Assembly (NCBI GenBank): GCA_004802705.1
Contig: SGPL01000805.1
Coordinates: 1-11,439, forward strand
Origin: Bondarzewia mesenterica
Taxonomy: Eukaryota > Basidiomycota > Agaricomycetes > Russulales > Bondarzewiaceae
DNA: 11,439 bases
Direction of reading: 5' to 3'
In this document: positions 1 to 8,618 of the stretch, piece after piece
Position numbering within the stretch: position 1 is the first letter of the stretch
How the letters are laid out: every line of letters begins with the position of its first letter
The notes under the pieces: generated by a model
What the model was told of the DNA's origin: nothing
Databases searched by the model: none
The model's input: only the letters and a program-made list of their open reading frames with translations
Made by a program: the position numbers and the translations under genes

Positions 1-611
1 AGGCGACGCTTGACCTTCGGGTGCAAGGGTCTGGCGGGAAGAGTTTTTGGGATAGAGGGAAGTTCCCGCAGACGGCGGCCAATGGGACGGCCGAAGTCGT
101 CGTGCAGAATCCGTACGGCGAGGGGGGCGCTGCCGCGCCGTTCGATCAGAGTGCGTATTGACTAGGCGTTTTTTTTTTTCGTGACCTTCTTTCTCTTGCT
201 TTCGTCTGTGGATGAGACTCACGTTCGATTTGTGATTTTATATGTGTGTGTGCGGGGTAGATTTTTACCTCATCCTCGACCTCGCGGCCGGCGGTACGAG
301 CGGGTGGTTCCCGGATCAGGTCGGGGGTAAGATGTGGTACGACGGGTCTGCCAGTACGTCTTTTCTCTTCGCAGCCCTGCCCTGCCATCGATGCTGACGT
401 TTTGAATCACGAACTCTCGCGCGCGCACGTAGCGGCGATGGTCGATTTCGCAAAGGCGCAGTCGACGTGGTACGCCACGTGGCCGCAGAGCGATGACGAT
501 CGGGCGTTCAGGATGTGTGTCTTCTTTTTCTTTTTCTTTTCCTATGTGCCGCCGGTCGTCTGACGTGTTTCGTCCTATAGCGATTACGTCAAGATGTGGT
601 CCCTTTGCTAA
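1..611 (+). CDS. GH16 family beta-glucanase-type protein, 3' part only
   Basis: C-terminal part of a glycoside hydrolase family 16 (concanavalin-A-like jelly roll) protein, running in from the left edge. Exons: <1-150, 261-353, 433-514, 581-611 (TAA 609-611). Introns of 110, 79 and 66 nt are GT-AG, and all phases agree when joined. The joined product carries the GH16 C-terminal signature seen in laminarinases and glucan-binding homologues: FWDRGKFP, then QNPYGEGG, APFDQNFYLILDLAAGG, GWFPD, WYDG, then FAKAQSTWYATWP and the terminal strand RIDYVKMWSLC. The codon for N in FDQNF is split by intron 1. Family members hydrolyse or bind beta-1,3-glucans outside the cell or in the wall. The catalytic ExDxxE strand lies upstream of the window, so activity cannot be judged. 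The family call is firm; the exact substrate is open. The next gene converges from the other strand about 1.7 kb away. Confidence 0.87.
151..260 (+). other. Intron 1 of the GH16 gene
   Basis: Donor GTGCGT, acceptor GGGGTAG. The intron holds a 10-11 nt T-run near 170-179. Removing it restores the conserved FDQNFYLILDL strand across the junction, and the next introns (354-432, branch-like CTGAC near 394; 515-580, pyrimidine-rich) do the same for the rest of the domain. Confidence 0.8.
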
Positions 612-1051
612 GTGGGGGTCAGAAACCTGTGAACATCGCTGTTGGCCCCGCCCGCGTGTCCCTGGTATATAGACGTATGATACCTTACCCGCCGACAGGG
701 TTGGGTTGGGTTGGTTTTTTTCGATGCACGCATCGCACATCACGCACACACATACACGGCAGAAACCCCGACTTGAAGCGCCGGTATCCGTTTTTTTTTT
801 GGTGCGCGCTGGACAAGTATCAGTATGGGCAACGGACCCCCGTCTCCTTTACTTCCTGTGTTCCATCTCTAGACGGACATGCTCGTTTCCCGTTTCCTCT
901 TAACCTACCCTTTCAACACTCCCATCCCTTCGTTGTTCTGCTCTGTCCCTCTATATTTTCTCTTCCGCCTCACGCCCATCCAGTCCTAGTATGCACATGA
1001 CTGACTCGTCACTCCGCTCACCGGGATGACAGACGAAACGCCCGATATATG

Positions 1052-1069
1052 TAGATAGATAGATAGATA
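1052..1069. repeat. (TAGA)n microsatellite
   Basis: About four and a half tandem copies of TAGA, followed by ATATAGAC and a T-run. Simple-sequence repeat in non-coding DNA. Confidence 0.9.
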
Positions 1070-1230
1070 TAGACTTTTTTTTTTCGCATCGTTTTCTTCC
1101 CGTCCCCGTCCTGGGCCCCTTCCCTTTTTTGCATTTTAATATGGCTGGTGGTAACTTACTGATCCCGCACTCATTCCCCATGATATCGATGCACCTGCCT
1201 ACCTACGTATGTACACTCGGCTTGGAATGT

Positions 1231-1244
1231 GGTCGACGTCGACC
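1231..1244. repeat. 14-bp perfect palindrome flanked by a repeated decamer
   Basis: GGTCGACGTCGACC is its own reverse complement. The sequence ACGTATGTAC occurs on both sides, near 1205-1214 and 1253-1262. It could be a dimeric protein-binding site or chance; no function is assigned. Confidence 0.5.
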
Positions 1245-2274
1245 GCTCGTCCACGTATGTACGTCTGTTTAAAGTATCTTGTATCTCGCTCGTTCGTGTT
1301 CACGCTGAGTAGCTAGAATATGATTATGGAACGTCGCGAAGGCCTATTGATTTCGACTCAATACGGGCGAGGGAAAGGTGTGGAGTTGCCTCTTGAATGC
1401 GTTTCTGATTTTTGTGTCAGTACTAATGAGCCCGTGGGGGAGTACCGGACCATGATATGGATGTGTTTGGGAGCGGAGACTTTGAAAGTAGCCAGAAATA
1501 TGCACGTCAGAAGAGTCTGATCTGTAGGAGTGTTCAGCGACAGATCCGAGGGTTTTTATTGAAAAAAGGAAGGTTTTTGCACTTGTTTAGCTGTGTCAGT
1601 GCATGGAAGCCAAGTCCGAAACGTCTGGCCGTGCGACCCGACGACCAGACAAGCGGTGATAGGAAGGCGCCGCGGCGGCGTTGGATGGACCTCCATCGGG
1701 AGGTTAGGTTTTAGAAGTACAGTAGTAGTTTACAGTCCATGGGCGATGTTTCTGCTCCGTGGCCTTGGGGATAGTGAGTTACTCGAAGGAGGATGTCGCT
1801 GCCGGCGGACGTATATAGAGGTCAGGGCTTCTTCACCGATCTACCACACCTCAGACACGCACTCATGCGTATCGGCAAGTCGTTCTAGCACCCATATCAA
1901 AATAAATATATGTCAGTGGTATACATGAGATCCCAAACCCAACCCAAACAGAATATCTAGAAACAGAACGGAACGGCGGTGCATAAATATACGAATAAGG
2001 GGACAGCACAGAAGAGACGATGATATAATTTTGAAAGAATAAAAAATGGCGCCTTCCAGAAGGCAGGGGGAATGTCAGAGAGCGGACGTTGAATGTCGAG
2101 AAGGGTACGAAGAAGACAGGCACTAAAGCTCCAAAAGATCGAAACTACGCCGGAGAGAAGGTAAACGTCAGCAGGCGCAGATTGATCGCCCAGAGCAGGC
2201 CGCTGATGGACTGACGGCCGCATCTATGAAACAACGGAAAAAAGGGATAGAAATGGAAGACAAAAAGACAAGCC

Positions 2275-3467
2275 CTAGCGAGCTGCAAAGACGTCTCCCG
2301 ACATCTGACTCATGTGCGATCCCATACCGCCTTCAAAGGTGTATGGGGTCGGAGTCCGCCAGTGGGAAACTTGCGGCCTGTAGCGCGAGAGCGGGGTGCT
2401 CCAGATGTGTTTCTGGCCCCGTTGAGATTGGGTCATGGCATATCGTAGGGCGACGAGAGCTCCTAGGAAAACTGAGATGGTGCATAGCCAGGAGGATCAT
2501 AGAGGAAAGGGCAGGAAGGGTGATCGAGAAGAACCGAGTGAGTATGGATGAAGAGAGGATGGAATGGCGACCTACTGAGGACCCAGTTGATCCAGACGAA
2601 GGATTTGAGCGCTTGGAGGGTCATGCACCAGTGTTTAGTATCGCTGAAGTCTGCAACCATAGATCATATTGGCCACAGAGAACCCATCATGATGGTTGTC
2701 GGTTGGTCGATTAGTCATTCTAAGGATGTTTTGATTTGGAGGCGGGCTTACCAGGGGGAATGGAGGAGCAGTTCAAGGGTATGTACGTCCAGCGGGATGT
2801 GGAGAACGAGTTGAATGCTAAGTCATCCCAATCGTGTATTAGATATCAAAATAAAAGGGATTGAAATTCTTAGGGGGAGGGAGAGATGAGAGGGAGAAAG
2901 TGAATATCACTCACCGAGCCAGAAGATACTCAGCAAGAACAACATGCCAATCTGGAATGGTGGGTGAGCCGTGATGGAGTCTTCGACGCCCACATCCAAC
3001 AACAGCCTATGTATCCAAGGTTCAATCGCGAGATTTTTGCGAGGGGGGAGCTGGGGTAGGGGAAATTGATGGTTCACGGGCGTAACTTACATGAGGACCG
3101 AGATGGAAAGAGTGATGATTGACAGGGCGAAAGGGAAGAGGTCGGCGACGACTTGATGGTGTCACATGATCAGAGATGATTTGTAGTTAGCAATGTAGCT
3201 TTTATATTAAATTAGATAGGATTGGATCGACGTACAGAAGAAGTTCTGGAATTGGTTGACTCGGGCGGATAGAGCCAAGACGAGAACGTTCATGAGAATG
3301 ATGGCGCCTGCAGAATCCAAATCAAAGACGAGAAGAACAGGACGACGGAGCACCCCATATACGTGATGACCAGCTTTGAACATTGCATAAAACCTCTAGT
3401 GAGAGCTTGATCTTCACGCACCATAGACCATGAACACCACCTTTCCCACCGACGAAAACCGAGACAT
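2275..3467 (-). CDS. Four-helix membrane protein, MARVEL-like, 202 aa
   Basis: Complete minus-strand gene of seven exons: 3467-3422, 3307-3236, 3151-3091, 3006-2915, 2817-2752, 2650-2576, 2471-2275 (stop TAG 2277-2275). The six introns (84-114 nt) are all GT-AG; the 609-nt CDS stays in phase. Start chosen because MSRFSSVGK leads directly into the first hydrophobic segment. Helices by eye: residues 10-30 (VVFMVYGAIILMNVLVLALSA), 41-63 (begins FVADLFPFAL), 78-95 (begins QIGMLFLLSIFW) and 128-150 (begins KSFVWINWVL). The third loop carries AFNSFSTSRW, a CSSIP motif and a WC pair (120-121); the C-terminal tail is cytosolic-looking and polar (QRGQKHIWSTPLSRYRP). The four-helix layout and the ADLFP, WLAFN, STSRW and LKSFVWINW motifs match a family of small fungal membrane proteins often annotated MARVEL-domain or hypothetical. 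MARVEL proteins organise membrane domains, but the role here is unknown. Confidence 0.85.
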
Positions 3468-4072
3468 TAATAGTATGATAGAAGACTGGTTCCCGACTAG
3501 TGATGAACCCGGATGAAAGAATAAAGAGCGGGCTGCCAAAGGGGGTAAAAAAAATTATACACGATCGCCGTGCTACAGCTGAGAAGGAGAAGATGTGTGA
3601 AAGTTGAGAAAAGTACAATGGCAAGAACCTGAGGAAGATTATGATCATGTCGAGTGCAAGTTGCAACTTGGCAACATGCTGTACTGTATGACCATAGCCT
3701 AAGGTTAGGACTCTCGCGTCTGCCTGAAAAGACCGCTCCGGCTTTACTGGCGGATCTACGGTTGGACCACCATCCACCGGCTTCAAGTTCAGGACTGCCA
3801 CTACGGCTGGCATCGTGGACGGCTTTTTGCACTCGGATTGTCTGGCAGAGTTACAGGTGATTATATCTATGGTTTGACACAAATTTCTCACCTAAATCTG
3901 ACCCGGGAAACCGAATGAATCGCTTTCGCTGGTACTTCAATTCCCCAGCCGACCTTCTTCGATTTCCGTAAATATCCACGCTCTCAAATCCTGGCCACCA
4001 TGATAGCTGAACCTTTCATTTTGTAGTATCTCTGCTGGGCTTTCCTAGTTTGCGAACATAGGTACGCCGAGG
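3468..4072. promoter_or_regulatory. Upstream region of the MARVEL-like gene (divergent intergenic)
   Basis: About 600 bp upstream of the minus-strand start at 3467. Short open frames occur on both strands (for example 3497-3832 minus and 3654-3860 plus), but none joins with good splice sites into a recognisable product. A perfect 14-bp palindrome CAAGTTGCAACTTG lies at 3657-3670. I see no clear TATA box. It may also serve as promoter for whatever is transcribed rightward from about 4.0 kb. Confidence 0.4.
3657..3670. repeat. 14-bp palindrome in promoter region
   Basis: CAAGTTGCAACTTG equals its own reverse complement and sits about 190 bp upstream of the MARVEL-like start codon. Possible dimeric transcription-factor site; chance is not excluded. 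Confidence 0.4.
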
Positions 4073-4564
4073 ATGACCCTGTACCTGCCTTCTGCGCAAG
4101 GTTCTGCATCGTCGAGCTTCTCTCACGCTGCGCCTGACAGCCCCTACTCGAGCAAGTTCAATACCTTTCTCTCTACGCACGTGGACGACGCGATCACGCG
4201 CCTCCAATCCACCGCATGCTCGCTAGTTCGCCCGAAGTGTCCAATTTGTCTTGTGTGTCTCTTCTCCCTTCGAACGATGCTCGACGGACGTAGCGCGCGC
4301 TCCGCTGACATCGTTCTTGTCTTTAAAGAAGTCATCTATCCTGCCAAGTGACGCGTCATGGGGGTCAAACTTACCCGTCCTGTCCGCCCGCACGACGGCC
4401 AGGGCGGCAGCGTGCTCCCAATGCACGACGCTAAAAGCAACTTCGGTCGTCGTGACGCCGTCAAGTTCAAGAGCGCTTTTAAGTTCTTCCTTCCTGTCGT
4501 CCTCGTCCTTTGCATCTTTCTCTATCTCGATCCCGCGATTGTACACGTCCTCTGGTCTCTCAGC
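4073..4564 (+). other. Unresolved, coding-like region upstream of the fucosidase start
   Basis: This stretch has GC-rich third positions and stays open for long distances in more than one frame. In the fucosidase frame, a 92-codon frame starts at 4073 (MTLYLPSAQGSASSSFSHAA) and ends at TGA 4349-4351; two codons later ATG 4358 opens a frame that runs without a stop into the fucosidase, adding 69 residues with a strong hydrophobic stretch (FFLPVVLVLCIFLYL). Alternatively, a GTGTGT donor at 4253 and a good acceptor at 4328 (CTGAC branch plus pyrimidine tract) would join the 4073 frame to a Ser-rich frame ending TAG 4587-4589. The minus strand is also open (4223-4582) and holds a perfect GTAAGT donor. 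It may be a 5' UTR with upstream ORFs, a small gene, or an alternative N-terminus. I do not recognise any of the products. Confidence 0.3.
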
Positions 4565-7500
4565 ATGCGGTGGCTTCATCACTTGCTAGAGGTATCATCT
4601 CTGTTAGCTGGAGTGGGCAAAGCGGTGTCTGCTCCGTCTGGGTTTCCCCGCTCTGGTAACGGCTTGTGGTACACTGCCCCCGGAGCCAGTTGGGTGTCGG
4701 AGCTGTTACCAATTGGCAATGGATATCTTGCTGGTGCGTCGGTCGTATTGCTGACGACCGTGAATGATTCTAGTTATGTTATTCTTCAGCGATGGTTCCT
4801 GGAGGAACACAACAAGAAGTGACACAACTTAATATCGAGTCGCTGTGGAGTGGCGGGCCATTCGCAGACCCCGTAAGTGATGGCAATAGTTCCGTTAAAT
4901 TTCAGACGTTTAATTTAACTTCTTTAGTCATACAACGGAAGCAATAAAGCCTATGATCAGCAAAGCCAGTTGGCGCAAGACATGCGAGGAATTCGTTCGA
5001 GTATCTTTTCGAGTCCTACTGGAACTATTGACAGTTTGTCTTTGTTTCGTCTGTTCAAAACGACCCACTAATGACAGTATATGCGCAGACGTAGAAGTAC
5101 TTGCTGCTCCGATTGGAGCCTATGGTGGGAGAGCCCTTTGAACGTGAATTCGGTCATTCATATATTCTTAATTAAGGCTCGTACGCCGGTGCCGGATACT
5201 TAATCTCCACACTGGACATCGCCGGGACGGTCTCGAACTACGCAAGGTGGCTGGACATGGATTCAGCTCTTGTTCATGCTCAGTGGACCCAGAATGGCAG
5301 TTCGTTCCTTCGGTGCATAGATTCAAATATATTTGGCGCGCAGTTGTCTAAAGACTGACTTTGTGATGAATGCTAGAACATCATTTTGCTCTTATCCCGC
5401 GCAAGCATGCGTCGAGCATATAAATACGACCTCGCACTCACTGCCTGGTCTGACATATGCCTTCTCTTCCTACACAGAGGTGGGACTTCCCGTCCCCAAG
5501 ATCACCTGCCTTGATCAAGCGACGCTACAAGTTCGCGGGCAAGTCGCAGATCCCGGAATGAAATACGAGATTCTCGGTCGTGTGCAAGCCGCCGGTACAA
5601 GACCACAGATCAACTGCACGTCATCTGAGGGTACCGATGGGATCATTAATGCGACGATCTCTGTGCTCGACGCCCAAGAAGCCTGGATCACTTGGGTCGG
5701 AGACACCGAATACTCGATGGACGCGGGCAACGCAGCGCACTCGTTCAACTTCCGGGGCTCCGATCCACACTCCAAATTGATTAACATCATCTCCACTTCT
5801 GCACCGGCCCAACTGAATTCTACTACTTTCCCCTCCAATGCTTACTCTAACCTCCTTTCGCAGCACGTTACAGACTACCAGACGGCCATCGGCGGGTTCG
5901 AATTGGACTTGGGTCAGATTCCCAACTTGGATACGCCGACGGATCAGATAGTGAATGCGTACGCGACGGATGTGGGAGATTTGTATGTCGAGTGGTTGTT
6001 GTTCAATTTTGGGAGGTACTTGTTGGTGGGCAGTGCGCGCGGGACGTTGCCGGCGAATTTGCAGGGCAAATGGGGAGATGGAATTTCCAATGCTTGGGGT
6101 GCAGGTAAGACTCTTCCTGATTCAGTTGACGATATCGCGTTGAAGTTGATCATCGACTTTGCAAATCAAAGACTACCGTCAGTGTCAAATGGATCCGCAC
6201 TGAGCGATTTCTGTCGTTGACTGTTACGTTGCAGATGCGAATATTAACACCCAGATGAACTACTGGGCGGCTGAGACGACGAATCTGAACGTGACGCAAT
6301 CTTTGTGGGACTATATGGAAGTGAGTGCCTAACTGGGAGTGATGTTTTCACCCACTCAATGCCGTTGAATGAGCAGAAGACTTGGGCTCCTCGGGGTTCC
6401 GAGACCGCGCAAATTTTGTACAACATTACGAAGGGCTGGGTTACCCACAACGAGGTGTGTTTCCAGTTCGCCCTGCGGGTCATAGCATCGATCACTCACT
6501 GTTTCCGACCATTAGATGAATGTGAGTGCCTTTTTAAATAGCACGCGTGATTCATCGATATCTGAATGAACTATTCGGCCAGATATTTGGGCACACCGGG
6601 ATGAAGTTGAGTGGAAATTCTGCTCAGTGGGCTGACTACCCCGGTACGTGGCGCTTTCTCTAGTCAATCCTTCTATTGTGTACCAAAGTCTGATTGTATG
6701 CGCAGAGTCGGCAGTGTGGATGGTAACTGTCTTTCTCTTCCCGTGTGTCTGGCTATTGCATGGTGTCTGTGATTTTAGATGATCCATGTTTGGGACCACT
6801 TCGACTACACTGGCGATGTTGCTTGGTGGAAAGCTCAAGGCTGGCCACTTTTGAAGGTCCGAATAAATTTGTTTCGTCCTGTGTGAAGTACTATTTCTGA
6901 CGGTTCCTGTCGCTTCGCTTCGCTAGAGTGTCGCTGAATTTCACTTGGAGAAGCTCATTCCGGACGAACACTTCAACGACTCCACACTCGTAGTTGCTCC
7001 CTGCAACTCCCCGGAACAGACTCCAATCACATTTGGTGGGTTCACTACGTGATGATCCGCGTGTGGTATAATCACAATGAATCCTTCAGGTTGCGCACAT
7101 GCTCAGCAGCTTATTTGGCAACTGCTGAACGCCGCAGAGAAGGGCTTCGATGCAGCAGGTGATACGGATCAAGCCTTTTTAGCACGTAGGTTTTTAATCG
7201 CACTCGTTGATCGCGATGATCACGTTTTCATCGTTTCATGGCAAATTCAGAGGTGCGAAGTATACGAGCACAAATGGACAAGGGTATTCACATAGGGTCT
7301 TGGGGACAGCTTCAAGGTATGTCTATATCCATCCCACAGATACGTCTACGTCCTGATGTTAGTTTCAAATCAAAGAATGGAAATTGGATATGGACTCACC
7401 GACAGATACCCATCGTCACCTTTCGCATCTCGTCGGATTATACCCAGGCTACGCGGTAGCAAATTTCGCTGACTCCGTACAGGGCAGCATAGCTGAGAAC

Positions 7501-8219
7501 GGCACGCTGCACAATTACACGCGAGCGGATGTTTTGGGGGCGGCGACGGTGAGCTTGATCCATCGCGGGAACGGTACGGGGCCCGACGCGGACTCGGGGT
7601 GGGAGAAGATCTGGCGCGCGGCTGCGTGGGCGCAGCTAGGGAATGCGACTGAATTTTACCACGAACTCTCGGTGCGTGGCCTTTGTGTTTCTTCATGCAA
7701 ATAGCGAAGGCGTGGTATGGGCTAATGGGGCTTTTTTTCAACGCATCGTTTACCAGTATGCGATCGACGTCAACTATGCGGGAAATCTTTTCAGTCTGTA
7801 TTCATCGGGTTCCACTATCTTCCAGATCGATGCGAACTTGGGATACCCCGCAGCTGTCATGGTAAGAGCAGACGGCTAATATCCACACCTCGAACCCGAC
7901 GACTTACCGTCAATCTTTGAACGATCAACAGAATGCCCTCGTTCAGGCTCCCGATGTCGCGTCCTACTCGATCCCGTTGACTGTCACGCTATTGCCCGCG
8001 CTTCCCAGCAAGTGGGCTTCTGGCTCGGTCATTGGCGCGCGCATTCGCGGCGGGCTGAGGCTTGATATGCAGTGGAGAGAGGGGAATCCCACGATGGCGA
8101 CGATCACGTCGGACCGGGATGACGGGCAGTCGAGGTTGTTGAACGTGGTGTACGCGGGCAAGGCTGTGGGCAGCTTCCGCACGGGCGCCGGGGCATTCAC
8201 GCACTCTATCTCGTTTTGA
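4565..8219 (+). CDS. GH95 alpha-L-fucosidase, secreted, 18 exons, 847 aa
   Basis: Inverting exo-alpha-L-fucosidase acting outside the cell on terminal fucose of glycans such as xyloglucan side chains or glycoproteins (family knowledge). Exons: 4565-4733, 4790-4872, 4928-5033, 5089-5124, 5177-5312, 5377-6104, 6235-6320, 6377-6454, 6516-6521, 6583-6643, 6706-6722, 6779-6856, 6927-7035, 7090-7185, 7251-7316, 7376-7671, 7757-7861, 7932-8219. All 17 introns are GT-AG and the sum is in phase. From this start, residues 1-23 form a plausible signal peptide cut before PSGFP. Motifs: GLWY (33-36), LPIGNG (48-53), QLNIESLWSGGP (69-80), LQGKWGDG, ANIN then MNYW (421-430), CNSPEQ (554-559), HRHLSHL (631-637), IDANLG (741-746). 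By comparison with the bifidobacterial enzyme, N422 and N424, E558 and D742 are the likely catalytic residues. Full length for the family. An in-frame start at 4358 would instead give a 916-residue signal-anchored form. Confidence 0.93.
6516..6521 (+). other. 6-nt micro-exon (exon 9) of the fucosidase gene
   Basis: ATGAAT, flanked by acceptor CCATTAG and donor GTGAGTG, supplies the two residues M475-N476 that complete the conserved string HNE-MN-IFGHTGMK. Introns on either side are 61 nt each. No other combination of GT and AG nearby gives MN in phase. A second very short exon, 6706-6722 (17 nt), follows. Confidence 0.8.
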
Positions 8220-8381
8220 AGGCGAGCATGAGCGTGGATGTCAGACGACTCGGAGGATGATTCTTGTTTCTTATCTATTGGTGGTCCACTGCGGTGGAAA
8301 TAGGATGAAGTCTACTGTAATATGTTGTTGTAAGTTACTAGCAAATACCGATTAAAGTGTTTTTTTAATTTTCCAAAATAG
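8220..8381. other. Fucosidase 3' UTR and tRNA upstream spacer
   Basis: Short AT-rich spacer between the fucosidase stop and the tRNA. It contains a T-run (8361-8367) just before the tRNA. No gene is seen. Confidence 0.6.
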
Positions 8382-8452
8382 GCATTAATGGGGTAGTGGT
8401 AACCTGGGTCGTTGCCATCGACCCGCCGGGGGTTCGATTCCCTCTTAATGCA
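8382..8452 (+). tRNA. tRNA-Gly (anticodon GCC)
   Basis: A full cloverleaf folds by eye. Acceptor stem GCATTAA (8382-8388) pairs with TTAATGC (8445-8451), with discriminator A at 8452. D-stem GGGT/ACCT has loop AGTGGTA (8391-8405). Anticodon stem GGTCG/CGACC has loop TTGCCAT (8407-8423), giving anticodon GCC at 8414-8416. The variable loop is 4 nt. T-stem GGGGG/CCCTC (one G-T pair) has loop TTCGATT (8428-8444). Internal A-box (8389-8399) and B-box GGTTCGATTCC (8431-8441) are present. There is no intron. It reads GGC and GGU glycine codons. It sits in the same direction as its neighbours, about 160 bp after the fucosidase stop and 166 bp before the Vma4 start. Confidence 0.96.
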
Positions 8453-8618
8453 TTGTGGAGTTGCATAATGTCTGTTTTGCTGAAATTTGCAATGTTCATT
8501 ATGTAATTCAATCTGACTGTCTCAGCGCAGAGCATCAGGAACGCACAGTGGCCGCTGTCCAGTGCTACTCCATTTTGTTGCTTTCAACTGCCATTGGCGT
8601 TAGTTCCACTCGAAAACC
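8453..8618 (+). promoter_or_regulatory. Vma4 upstream region
   Basis: The 166 bp between the tRNA and the Vma4 ATG must hold the Pol II promoter and 5' UTR unless these overlap the tRNA. The start context is AAAACCATG, with a favourable A at -3 relative to the ATG. No TATA box is obvious. Confidence 0.4.
8475..8478 (+). terminator. Candidate Pol III terminator of the tRNA
   Basis: First TTTT run downstream of the tRNA, 22 nt past its 3' end. Pol III stops at T-runs of four or more; this is a minimal one. Confidence 0.5.

Larger units (their letters stand above)
612..2274. other. Convergent intergenic region, no supported gene
   Basis: Lies between the 3' ends of the GH16 gene (+) and the MARVEL-like gene (-), so it should hold two 3' UTRs and poly(A) signals. 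Open frames here are short, have unremarkable composition, and do not join into anything recognisable on either strand. It contains low-complexity DNA: a GGGTTGGG-type G-run (698-714), T-runs (783-799 and 1075-1084), a tetranucleotide GATA microsatellite (1052-1069), a 14-bp palindrome (1231-1244), and a duplicated ACGTATGTAC motif flanking that palindrome. Confidence 0.6.

Noticed and set aside
698..714. Telomeric repeat
   Set aside because: Only about three units, of TTGGG rather than TTAGGG type, and flanked by ordinary genes on at least one side.
1320..1928. Three overlapping plus-strand frames in the convergent intergenic region
   Set aside because: Mixed composition, no shared domain, no convincing splice sites joining them, and a location in the expected 3' flanks of two genes.
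3322..3891. 189-codon minus-strand open frame with hydrophobic stretches
   Set aside because: The MARVEL-like gene uses another phase here, starting at 3467. This frame runs through its first intron and its promoter and shows no family motif.
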